A stretch of DNA of 22,114 nucleotides, taken from assembly GCA_910592005.1 (NCBI GenBank), contig CAJVPP010001176.1, forward strand, positions 1-22,114, written 5' to 3'. Numbering within the stretch: the stretch's first letter is position 1; every line of letters begins with the position of its first letter. A model generated the notes under the pieces. It saw nothing but the letters and a program-made list of their open reading frames with translations, did no database searches and was not told the DNA's origin. The position numbers and the translations under genes were made by a program. Shown here one piece after another: positions 8,546 through 17,967 of the stretch. This DNA is from Funneliformis mosseae. Lineage: Eukaryota > Glomeromycota > Glomeromycetes > Glomerales > Glomeraceae.

Positions 8546-10880
8546 TTATTCATTTATAACTTATTTAACTCCTTCAAAATATTCTTCAGAATTCTTCTAT
8601 AGGATTTGTATTTTTTACAGCGTATCTACTAATTTTTCACTAACACCTTTCCTATAAAGATCTATATAACGCTAGCATTTTCTTGAAAATTTTCTAATGG
8701 TTATTAAGTTTATTGAATTAAAACTTTTAGAATTATTGTTTTCAATCTCTTTCATGAATAGTCACATTTTTCATAAGAATATCTTTTGATAGCATTCTAA
8801 TACCTATCAATAAAGTTTAATTCATAATAAAACTTAGAGAAAAAAATGCATTGATGTTTAGCATTTTCAATTAATTCTTCAATAGCGCCTTTTTGAGCAA
8901 GAAAATTAAACTCTAGGGATATTACTTAATATACACAACAGGAAGTTCTTAAAATATCTTAAACTTTTTTTATATTTATTGCATTTTAAAATTTTAAAAT
9001 TAATTTTTCAGGTGGCTATTTTTCATATTCTATTAATACTTATTTAATTCTTTTAGGCTTATCACAGAGTTTTTTTTATTATGATATATTATTAGAAATA
9101 TCATTGATTATGATTGATTGTTTGGCCCAAAACAGGTATTTTGCATAAATAGTTACTTTTTTCTTAAATTCAAGTTCATTTGATTTATAACTAAAGCATT
9201 TTTACTAAAAGCAGCATGATTAAAACTGTTATTAAACACGAATATAGCTATACAGTCTAAACATAGAGCCTTAAAAATAGGAGTTACCTTATATATTTAT
9301 TCAAGAAGATGCTCTGCTGTCTAATAACCCTTTTGATTTATATTAGGTTTTAAGTAACTTCATACTTCTTCAGATATGTAAGTATACTTTTCTATATCAG
9401 ATTGCTGTAAATATAGGTATTTATTAATCTTAGTTAAAAATTCACTGACTATAATAAATCTTCTATTCCTTTTTTTTCAAAGTAGTATCTCACTATCTTT
9501 AGTTCACAATTCATGTTTTTTATTATTTGAATAGAAAATGCATTCATCATGAACTACTAAAACTCTTTTTTTTTGTTCTTTAGATAAGTTAGAGTATATT
9601 CAATTTATAGATTCACTTTTATATTTGAATATATATTTCTTATGATCATATATTTTTTCTAGGAATTCCTTTTATATTACAGCACATCTTTTCTTTCATA
9701 TTTGTCATAATATATTTCATGATGATATTGTCAGAATAAATAATCAAAAACTTCTGAGCCTTTTATATTATAATAGATATAATTATTAATATTATTAATA
9801 TTAATATATATACTTGCATATTATTTTTAAAATTACTTTCATTTTGTTGCAGTCTTTATAGTAATAGTCTTTCTTTTACTAATTCTAATAGTAAAAAATA
9901 ATTCTTCTTCAACAAAATTTTTAAAAGCAGCTGGTGTTATATTAAAGTTTTATTTTTAGATCTATATATGACATCTTTCTGCAACATCTTCATCATCAAT
10001 CACTTTAACTGTATTTTAGTATTTTTTGCATTTAGATTTTAAAAGATTATTATTTATTAATCAGTATCTTGTAAGGTTTTGAATTTTTCATGCTTTCCAT
10101 ATACTACCATTAATAAAGTTTTTTTAAGCAACTTCTAAACTAATATCAATTTTTTTACATCTGTTATTACTATTTAACAAGATAAGATATTCAAATATTG
10201 CTCTTTTATAATTGTATTCTATAACTGTTAATTGATTATATTATTTTTCTAATTATTCTTTCAAATTTTTTATTTTTTCAGTCAATTGATAAGTGTATAG
10301 ATTAATGATATCACTTTTTGAGTCATCTGAAACATTTTCTATTATATTTTAATCGATATCCTGAGTATCATTTTTTTTAAAGAAATTTATAATTTATTTT
10401 GTACCAGCTGCTGCTTTAGTTAATAAACTATATAGACTATATTTATTATAATAGGTTAATTTTGATATTTTACCTAAATTGTATGATTCTCGCTTTATTT
10501 TTTCTAATTGATTATTATCTTTTCATACTAAATTAAATTCTTTTATTTTAGCTTTTACATCTTCTAAATCATTCTATTTACTATCATTATCATTACTCTA
10601 ATCTTTAATTTCATTAAAAAAATTATTAACTAATGTATCATTATCACTATCATCTAATTCTAAAATATTATTAAAATCAAGATTATTGTAAAGTGGATTA
10701 AACACATCAGCAATTTTATTATACTTATTATAATTATTTTTTTGTGATTTTTTTTGTATAATTATTTTTAACTAGCATTAATTTATAATTATTTTTGGGC
10801 TTTTCTTTAACTTCATATTGGCCATTTATCATACATAACTGTTTTTTGATTTTTTTTTTCTGTTTGGATAAAAGCAGCAT
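8546..10880 (-). pseudogene. DDE-type transposase pseudogene, copy 2
   Basis: This is a diverged copy of the transposase at 1-2262, in the same orientation, from an ATG at 10880 (MLLLSKQKKK) to a TAA at 8546-8548. Collinear landmarks are the KAAAGTK block near 10410, VVHDEC with the first Asp (9546-9548), FNNSFNH at the second site (9231-9233) and ELNFIDRY-stop near 8800. Two catalytic residues are therefore lost: Asp to Asn at the second site and Glu to Asp at the third, and the Trp after Tyr is TAG. A further Trp near the C-terminus is also TAG. An AT-rich insertion of roughly 60-80 bp lies near 9765-9840 relative to copy 1, and there are frameshifts, one near 8620. Where copy 1 has TAG at codon 7, this copy retains CAG (Gln). 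It is not functional. Confidence 0.75.
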
Positions 10881-10924
10881 TTTTTTTTTTTAAAAAAATT
10901 TTTAAACAAAATTTTTGATAATAA

Positions 10925-11175
10925 ATTGTTGTCACGTGAAAATGATTTTGTATATTATTGGTTAATTTATAAAATTACCTTTGTAAATACTCCTGTAAAT
11001 TAGTTTGAATTTGCTTAATTTATAATAATATACCTTATTTTTAAACTCCAATAACTTTTAAATAATTAAGCTAATCAAAAATGTTAAACTAAGAAAACAA
11101 CTTAAACAATATAAAAATTGGTTTAATTTTTTAATGTAATACAAATTAGAAAATTATATATATATAAAAATTATA
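10925..11175 (-). repeat. 5' flank shared with transposase copy 1
   Basis: This is the counterpart of 2400-2660 upstream of copy 1, in the same order and orientation ('cacgtgaaaa', 'actcctgtaaat', 'ccttatttttaaactcc', 'aaataattaagctaatcaaaa', 'ggtttaattttttaatgta'). Similarity fades into TA-dinucleotide sequence at about 11160-11180. Confidence 0.65.
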
Positions 11176-11599
11176 TAATATTTTTGATAAGTATAAGTGT
11201 CTCATATTATATAATTTAAAAAAAACTTTTCATCATTTTTTTTGCTAAGGACTATAAGAATATAGATTCTTTGATCAACCTAAATACTTAAAAGTTAATC
11301 AGAATTATGACTATATCAATGAAATATTAGTACTATTTTATTAATAATCTAACAGAAGTTTACAACTTTATACAATAAAATTTAGACAAATATTAAAATT
11401 ACGTAAATAAAGTGAAAGTAATAATTTCGTAAATTATCAAATACTAAATAAAGTTAAAAATTAGTATTTAAATAAATAGAATCGCATTACAGTAATATAC
11501 TTACAGACAAATAGGTTAACGTATTAAGGATAATTATAATAGAACAGTAGATATAAGTAAATCATATTTTATTAAAATAATTTGAAGGAAATTTGAATA
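11176..11599. other. AT-rich spacer
   Basis: This lies between the transposon flank and the plus-strand relics. I see no convincing frame, RNA gene or repeat. Confidence 0.35.
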
Positions 11600-12106
11600 A
11601 TGGCTTAAGATGAATTCAGAAATCCAGTAGTTATACTATAATAATAGTAGTATTCAATATTAATGATATGATAATATACTTAATGTTTTCTATCCTGATA
11701 ATTAATGATAAAAACAGTTCGATATTAATGAAAAATACCTAAAGGAATTATAAGAAAGATTAAATAAATAATCAATGAGAAAAGCATAGTTAAAAAAGGA
11801 ATGCTTATTATAATTAATATATGGTTATATTAAGCATTTCTTAAGAATAAAATGAATTACTATTTTATGATAGATTTATAATTTTTCAAAGATTTTGAGT
11901 AGCTACTACTTATATTTAACTTTCCGATATATATTAATAATATTTTATAAAATACATCTTCTAATAATAGTATTACATTATACAAATACTTTTCTAAACT
12001 TAAAGATATTAGGAAATTCTAAACAATAATAAATATTCAAAAAAAATATTCTTTTATGAATATAAGATGAAAATATACTTTAAACAATTAGTTCATATTT
12101 ATTATA
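11600..12106 (+). pseudogene. Stop-riddled coding relic upstream of the helicase relic
   Basis: An ATG at 11600 opens MA-stop-DEFRNPVVIL followed by four consecutive TAA/TAG codons and YSI. If the stops are read as former Gln this gives a Gln run. A neighbouring frame then takes over (NDMIIYLMFSILIINDKNSS and, further on, NELLFYDRFIIFQRF). The pattern of TAA/TAG inside otherwise coding-like sequence matches the helicase relic immediately downstream, so this could be an upstream part of the same element. No domain is recognised and the frame relation to 12107 is not continuous. Confidence 0.25.
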
Positions 12107-12823
12107 CAGTTTGAAAATAACTTAAGTACAAATGAATAAAAGAAATTTTTAGAAGTAGTATATTTATTAATAAAGTAGAAAAATGTTAATATAATTAATA
12201 TAAATAAGCTTAAAGTATTGAATAAACTAATAGTTAAGATCCTTGCAGTATATACTAGAGATTAGAAGGCTAAAAAAGTAAGTTTAGATGTAATAAAAGG
12301 ATTTAATTCACAATTATTATTAGTAAAAGAACTTACATTATGCTAAAGTAAATATATAAATATAAGCTAACTTAATTAATAGGTCATAAAAATTATATAA
12401 GATATCATATTTAAAGGATAAAGTTTACCTTCTCTTCTCATAGTAGTATTAATTAACTTTGATAAATATAAAGGGCTTATCATTTCTAATATCAAAGATG
12501 TTAAAGTAATGCTTATTATTTCTATTAAGCAAATTTGAGAAGATAAAAATGAAATATAATATTTATATTTGCAATTTCTCGTTTATCTCTTGTGAACTAT
12601 TATGGTTTATAAAAATTAAGAACTGATTATACCTAAGGCTAAAATAAATATCAGAAGTAGGTAGTTTACAGCAGGTTTTTCATTTGTTGCAATTTTTAGA
12701 ATATGATCATTTAATTATCTTTGTTTTAAGCAGTTTACTTTCAAAAGGCTTTAATGCATTAAGAACAGTTAAAAGTAACAAGAAAGGAAGGTTGAAGAAA
12801 AAAAACTGCTTTTTAGGCAATAG
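12107..12823 (+). pseudogene. PIF1/Helitron-type helicase C-terminal relic
   Basis: This 239-codon frame contains no indel but about 19 stops. Its order of blocks matches the C-terminal half of fungal PIF1-like helicases, often Helitron-derived. The blocks are INKLKVLNKLIVKILAVYTRD, GFNSQLLLVKEL, then PSLLIVVLINFDKYKGLI (the usual PPSLPIAVLV.FD.Y.GPT region), VYKN-stop-EL (the degraded HKSQG motif), AGFSFVAIFRI (the degraded AG.SFVA.SRV motif VI) and FKQFTFKRL. The helicase motifs needed for ATP hydrolysis are damaged: His to Tyr, Ser to Asn and Gly to Glu in one, Ser to Phe in the other. The N-terminal Walker A part is not seen. Sixteen stops are TAA/TAG, mostly where Gln fits, and three are TGA. 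Every substitution I could judge against the family fits C-to-T or G-to-A. Confidence 0.75.
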
Positions 12824-12995
12824 AGAATAATAATATGGTATTAGTAATTTTACTTTAAGAGTAATATGTGAATACGTTAAACAAAATTATTAATAAATGC
12901 TATTGAAGTAATATATATATTGATAGAATATAGAATATACATTTTATTTAAATTGTATATGCTTGTATACTTATAATTTATTATTATATAATAAT
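12824..12995. other. AT-rich spacer at the compositional boundary
   Basis: This is TA-rich sequence between the helicase relic and the truncated hAT-like N-terminus. No gene is seen. Confidence 0.4.
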
Positions 12996-13301
12996 AAATA
13001 CCAACCATGGATAAATTCTTAGCTATTCTTGCTGAAAAACTCCAGTTTTACGATTAAATTTTAGTTTTTTAGAAGGTTGATAATGCCGTACTATAGGTTT
13101 TTGAATTAAAGGTTTGGTTTTATTTATAGGTTCAGCAGGTTCGGCAATGTTATCATTAAAATTATCTTCATCCGAACTGCTTTCTAAACTAAATATTTAT
13201 TATAAAATTGTTAATTTTATTATATTTTAATAAATCAATATCACATTTATAGAGCAATACCTTTCATTAGAAGTTTTAGAATAATATTGTAAAATTGACA
13301 T
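12996..13301 (-). pseudogene. Truncated N-terminus, probable hAT/TTF-zinc-finger protein
   Basis: ATG at 13301 begins MSILQYYSKTSNE. A 41-nt exon (13261-13301) is joined by a 72-bp GT-AG intron (13189-13260) to a second exon that keeps the frame: SLESSSDEDNFNDNIAEPAEP, then KPIVRHYQPSKKLKFNRKTG and VFQQE. A TAG follows at 13023-13025, after which the frame still reads LRIYPWLVF until it runs into TA-rich DNA at about 12996. In hAT-associated TTF-type zinc-finger proteins this basic stretch is commonly followed by a Trp and a '..PWL' segment before the first Cys. I therefore infer TGG became TAG and that the zinc finger and transposase domain are gone. The family call is by eye and moderate. 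The acidic Ser/Glu/Asp stretch is probably disordered. Confidence 0.5.
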
Positions 13302-15288
13302 TTTTAAAAAATTATTGAAAAAATTTTTTTTTTTTTGATGGACGATAAAAATTGATAATCAATTTGCAAAATTGGTAAAAATTTCATTTTAATATATCCG
13401 GAAAATTATCCGGTTCTGAAAAAATTTACCGGATATTTTCAAAAAAAACCAGAGATCTCCGTTTTTTACAGTACTATTTTATGCCCTGTTGTTAAGGTTT
13501 ATTTAAATTAAATCATCCAAACGCGTTGATGTCCGAAATGCATTTGGGATATCCACAAATTAGAATGCCCCCAAATGCGCGTAACAAGCGCCGAGCATGT
13601 CGCAAGCAGATCATTTCCATATTAAAAATTTCCGTGTAACTATAATTGAGTTACTTTACTCTAGTTAACTAATCGTTGGGGAGTTAACAGGGCTGAACCT
13701 AATTGCTACCTATGATCTTTCATTATAATCTCGACGCCCACGACCAAACAAATCAACGCTCAAGATCACCAATGGTCAAAAAACCTGATGGTTTTAAGAT
13801 TTATGTGATTCTATCACAGTATAGTTTATTTAGATTTTATCAAAAATTTGTTAAATTGTTAGTTTTTGGTTTTTGCTTGACCGTTGAGATTCTGGTCATG
13901 TAAAGTTCTGTATAAGTTTATGATTTTGAGCGTCGGGGAAAAATTGCTGTCAGGATTTCGTGATAAACCATCATAGACAGTTAAAATACAGTTTGATAAA
14001 TTTACCATGGTTTGACATATTGATTTATAGTGAGTGTATTTGGATATCTAGCATCAATTGATGGTTAAAACATTGCATTTTTGCAAAAAAATGACGTCTT
14101 CGACCTTGGGACTTTTAATATTTATCCCTTGACATTTGGCGGTCAACGGCCAAAAAATTAGTCTTGATCGTGACCAATTATGTTTTATGATAATAAAACG
14201 CAATTATTATAGTTGATTTTTTATTTAAATCAATTCATACTAAATTTCGAATTGAAAATTTTTTTTTTTTGAAATATGAATAAATGTGTTAGAAGCAATG
14301 TTGTGCTCTCAAAATGCTTGGGAATGCATGAAATGCAAATTTCAAGTTTAATTCCGGCCAAAACTCATCGGCTAATTTCAGTTCCAGTATATAAATTTAA
14401 AAAAATTTCAATTAAAATTTACGTTAACATTAATAATTATCCAAAAGCTTTCACACAAATTTTTTTTTTTATATCGATGAAAAATTTTGTTACACGAAAT
14501 CATTGAACAATATTATTTGATGCGTCAAATTTGTCATTGTTTAACAAATTTAATTGGTCATTCATTTTCACAAATTTGGAAAACGATTTTATCAAAAAAG
14601 AAAGAAAAAAAAAAAAATTTAAATTATCGAATGTCAATTCGTTTAATGTCGTAATGATATAAATTCAACGCTCCTTGTTATGTCGTTATTTGTCGGAAGG
14701 CATTCAAAGAATTGTAAGAAATTAACATCATTTATAGAACAGCAAAGGTGAATTGTGAATTATTATAATTTGCTTTTAGATATTATTCAATTATCTCAAT
14801 TAATAATTTGCTCATCATTTACGTTGAACTTTAAACAATCTAACTGAATTCCAATTTTACATATTGTTCTGATAAGAATTATCTAAACTGTACTGTAGAA
14901 ATTTAAAAATTAGAATCAAAAAAGTTACCGTATAGTGCTGCTTTGAATACTCCATTATATTGAATCCGGAAATCCGGAAATAGTATTATCAAGGTATTGT
15001 TCAATCGAAAACATCAAAAAATTTAACTAATCCTGGTGGACTTATTTAATAAACTTATCGTAATTTTAAAATATAATTATTTAGAATTATCGAAGCATAT
15101 ATCTTTAAGATCAAAAGTTGTGTAAAACGAATTGTAGAACAAGTTATTAGCAAATATTCATCTTTTTTTGTTTTATGAATTCTATAGGTGATTGAAATTT
15201 TTTGGGGGGGCACCAGGTATTGATCACAACATGTAACTTTCTAATGAATTGTAAAAAAATAATTATATTTAAAAAATTATTAAATTGA
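13302..15288. other. CpG-containing intergenic sequence
   Basis: No gene is supported on either strand. Unlike the left part, the sequence has frequent CpG (for example 13521-13610 and 13731-13765) and few long A/T tracts. It holds a small foldback, GCATTTGGG (13540-13548) with CCCAAATGC (13570-13578), a repeated 'ccggat' cluster near 13398-13435, and the weak inverted-repeat element at 13755-13933. Open frames here (for example 13703-13903 and 14276-14506) lack coding character. Confidence 0.5.
13755..13933. repeat. Possible small inverted-repeat (MITE-like) element
   Basis: AACGCTCAAGATCA at 13755-13768 pairs with TGATTTTGAGCGTC at 13920-13933 (12 of 14 positions). Inside, 'tggtcaaaaaacc' and 'ggtttttgcttgacc' are also inverted. 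The interior is AT-rich and non-coding. No target-site duplication is obvious, so element status is tentative. Confidence 0.3.
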
Positions 15289-15491
15289 TCACTTATCAAA
15301 AACTATGGAAATGGTTTTGGAAATTTGTATGTACTAGGTTAAATAGTAGTACTATATTTATATTAATTATTATAATGTACTACTGTACTAATATTTGCAC
15401 CATCCTACTATGGTTTTACAGATCAAATTTCCAGTTAAATTATGGTTCATATGAAAGAACGGAAACATTTATTTGTGATTTAACCGATTAA
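15289..15491 (+). CDS. Spliceable mini-ORF or 3' end of an unknown gene
   Basis: Two short exons join in frame across a textbook intron. Exon 15289-15326 encodes SLIKNYGNGFGN. The 95-bp intron 15327-15421 has donor GTATGT, branch-like TACTAAT at 15386-15392 and acceptor TTTTACAG. Exon 15422-15491 then encodes LSNFQLNYGSYERTETFICD and LTD before TAA. The joined peptide of 35 residues has coding-like composition. A TGA directly precedes the first Ser codon, and I see no acceptor or ATG upstream in this frame, so it cannot be a complete gene as read. It may be a relic or a spliced non-coding transcript. No family is recognised. The unspliced open frame across the intron is a shadow. Confidence 0.3.
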
Positions 15492-17550
15492 TGTGAGGAT
15501 ACGTCATAAGTAATAGAACTAAAAATCAGCCAACAAAAGTGTAGCAATAACCAAAAATTAATCTTTTAGTCCAAAACCATCAATTCACGTGAAATTAGCA
15601 AACCTTTAAGAATTTTTTTATTTTACTTTTAATGAATATTTTATTTTAGTATTTTAATAAAGTAAGGCAGGGGAACGTATAAAAAAAAATTAAAAGAATA
15701 GATTATTAATTACAAGATAATTCTTTTTATTTTATTTTTTTTTTTTTTATTTGTAGAGATTAGATATTTAATAAATCATCTTTTTTTTATACTTAACTTT
15801 ATAAAAAAGAATTTTATTGTAGAATAAGATTGTATCAAACGCCTCCGGGAATTCCGTCATTGATGATATAAAGAAAGGCATGTCATAGAAAGAAAGCATA
15901 TCATCGGAGCCATTTATGATTCGCGTAAAAAAAAAAAAAGAAAAAAAAAATTCACGGGACAGGTAAACATTTCCTCAATAGAATAATAAAAATAAAACAC
16001 CCCAAAATGAATTTTTAATAGGAAGATTTTGATTGTTTTGTTTCAGGACAAAGCAAAAAAAAAACTTAGATTTCGGACCTAAAATTTTTTTTAATGTATA
16101 ATTTAATAGATATTTTCTTAAAATCGGAGAATGAGTTTTGATTACCAAAAAAATATACTATAAATGAGTGAATTATTTTCCCCAACATCTGTAGAATTTC
16201 AAAATTCTTTCACTTAACTATCCTAAATAAAGAGTGATATTTAACGAATGACAAAATACAATCTTTTGTTTGTTCTTCTTTCGAATATTACTTATTTATC
16301 ATTTGCATAATAATAATGAATTTATGATTTATATTCAATAGTATGAACAATTATAGATACTAAATCATTTCGTATTTCTAGAGTGCATTTTCCACTTAAA
16401 ACGTGCATGAATCTCTCCTTAATACAAAAATTTTGTACGACCTGTATAACAAACCTCGCACGCATTCACTAAACTTTATAATTAGAATACAAATTTGATT
16501 TTTATCATACTTATTAAGTATACAAAATAATTATCGTTAACATTTTTTATTAGGATAAACTTGGTTAATTTTAAAATATGTAATGTGCATAAGAATGTGG
16601 TTTTTAATAGCCAAATTCATGCATGTAATTATTTAAATTAAGACCAAGCAGCCAAAGTTTATAATCTGGAACATTTTCTTAATGCTAATATATAAGTAAA
16701 GCAAAAATAAAAAGTTTCAAATGGAATTATTAAATTTACATTATAAAATTTTAAAAAAATTTTTAAAAGTGCCTGAACGAACAAACATTATCCCGTCATA
16801 ATTCTGAAATTATCATTTGCTGTTCGTTATTATAAATTATTTTATTATTATAATAAATGGAGGATGATGGTTAATTTAAAATCTAATATTTTAAGTCAAA
16901 TTGTGAATATAAATTGTCAAAAGGTAAATCCTCAAACGTTTTTGTTAAATATTTATTTTATTTTATTTTTTTTATGTTTGAAATTGACTTGAAAATATGA
17001 AGTACGGGATATTATGTAAAATCTCCAGAACGAAATATCATAATTTTTTTCGATATAATGTATTTTTGAAAAAGAGATTTAATCAAAAAAAATTTTCACA
17101 AATATTTATCCTTGTAATAATAATAAAAAATTTTAACCAGTTGTTGGAAATTTAATAAAAATAAAGTATTTTATCTAACTGAAGATTATTAGATAATCTA
17201 AAGTTTTTATTTGGGACGATCAATTGGTTAAGGATAATTAGAATTTCACATTCACGATATATTATATAAACAAACAATGTGCAAATTTCGTACGTACCGA
17301 AGGAGGACAGAAATATTGCACGGTCAAAGAATTAGATAATTTTGTAAATATTTAAATAACTAGCTATATTTTTTAATAACATATTAGCTAACTATTGCTT
17401 AATTAAACATTTTGTTCATTGTTCTCTACTTTTCAATTCTTCGCACGTAATAGGTTATCGCTAAAGGACTAATTAATAATCTCCCCCGGTAATGTCCAAG
17501 AAATCAATATATTTTCTATTTGTTGTTTCGGTACAGAAGACTTAACTTAG
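15492..17550. other. Intergenic sequence, nothing assigned
   Basis: I found no gene, tRNA or clear repeat. Purine tracts occur at 15930-15950, and there are T-rich runs near 15731-15750. A segment at 17480-17560 ends in 'cttag' before the next relic. Confidence 0.45.
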
Positions 17551-17874
17551 ATTATCCATCCCACTGATGATAATCGAAGTGATGCGGCAATTTTTAGTAA
17601 TGCGAACAAAGAGATTCAATGTGCAGTTTGCTATCAAAATCTTAAATGATTTTACCTATGTCGTGACTCGCAAACTTTACTTTCTATTTAGAACTTTAAA
17701 GATAAGATTTAATTTTATCAATCATTTATTTATTAATGATTTTCGGAATTAGATGATCCATGTGCATATTTGAAAGGTGAATTAACAAATTTAGAAATCA
17801 TTCATTATCGTCATGTACCATCGCTCGGACCATTTTTTAGTTTAAGGTTGCCATATAATAGTCCGATGATTTAA
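17551..17874 (+). pseudogene. Coding-like relic with Cys and Pro codons, unknown family
   Basis: One plus-strand frame shows two coding-like blocks separated by stops. Block 1 (17551-17650) reads IIHPTDDNRSDAAIFSNANK and EIQCAVCYQNLK and then TGA. A middle part (FYLCRDSQTLLSI) contains a CxxC-spaced background with block 1. Block 2 (17753-17874) follows 'ggaattag' and reads DPCAYLKGELTNLEIIHYRH, then VPSLGPFFSLRLPYNSPMI and TAA. Block 2 has 40 codons with strong coding character and could be a terminal exon. The middle segment (about 17651-17752) with five stops may be an intron or decayed exon, but I could not find a donor that keeps phase. No domain was identified. The overlapping frame from 17567 is a shadow. 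Confidence 0.35.
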
Positions 17875-17885
17875 AACGTTATTTA

Positions 17886-17967
17886 CATATATGAGAGGTT
17901 TGCTTTTAAAATCCATATGATTTACTACGTTCGTAACTGGATTTTAATAGCAAACCTCCCATATGAG
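17886..17967. repeat. Strong foldback: 30-nt arms, 22-nt loop
   Basis: The left arm 17886-17915 and right arm 17938-17967 are reverse-complementary at 26 of 30 positions without gaps. The core GAGGTTTGCT and AAAATCCA blocks are perfect. The loop is 17916-17937. It lies 11 bp after the stop of relic 17551-17874. It could be a MITE-type foldback, a hairpin small-RNA precursor, or a structure in a 3' UTR. The sequence alone does not choose. Confidence 0.75.

Noticed and set aside
11600..12823. Alternative genetic code (TAA/TAG = Gln, TGA = Trp), as in some ciliates, suggested by long frames that become sensible when stops are read through
   Set aside because: The INTS9 homologue uses ordinary codons, has no internal stop after splicing and ends in TGA. 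The read-through frames also carry destroyed catalytic motifs, and the transposase copies carry frameshifts. Mutational decay explains the data better.
13480..13720. Possible tRNA or other small RNA gene in the first CpG-rich stretch
   Set aside because: No T-loop GTTCRA box, A-box/B-box pair or cloverleaf could be traced. Only a 9-bp stem at 13540-13578 is present.
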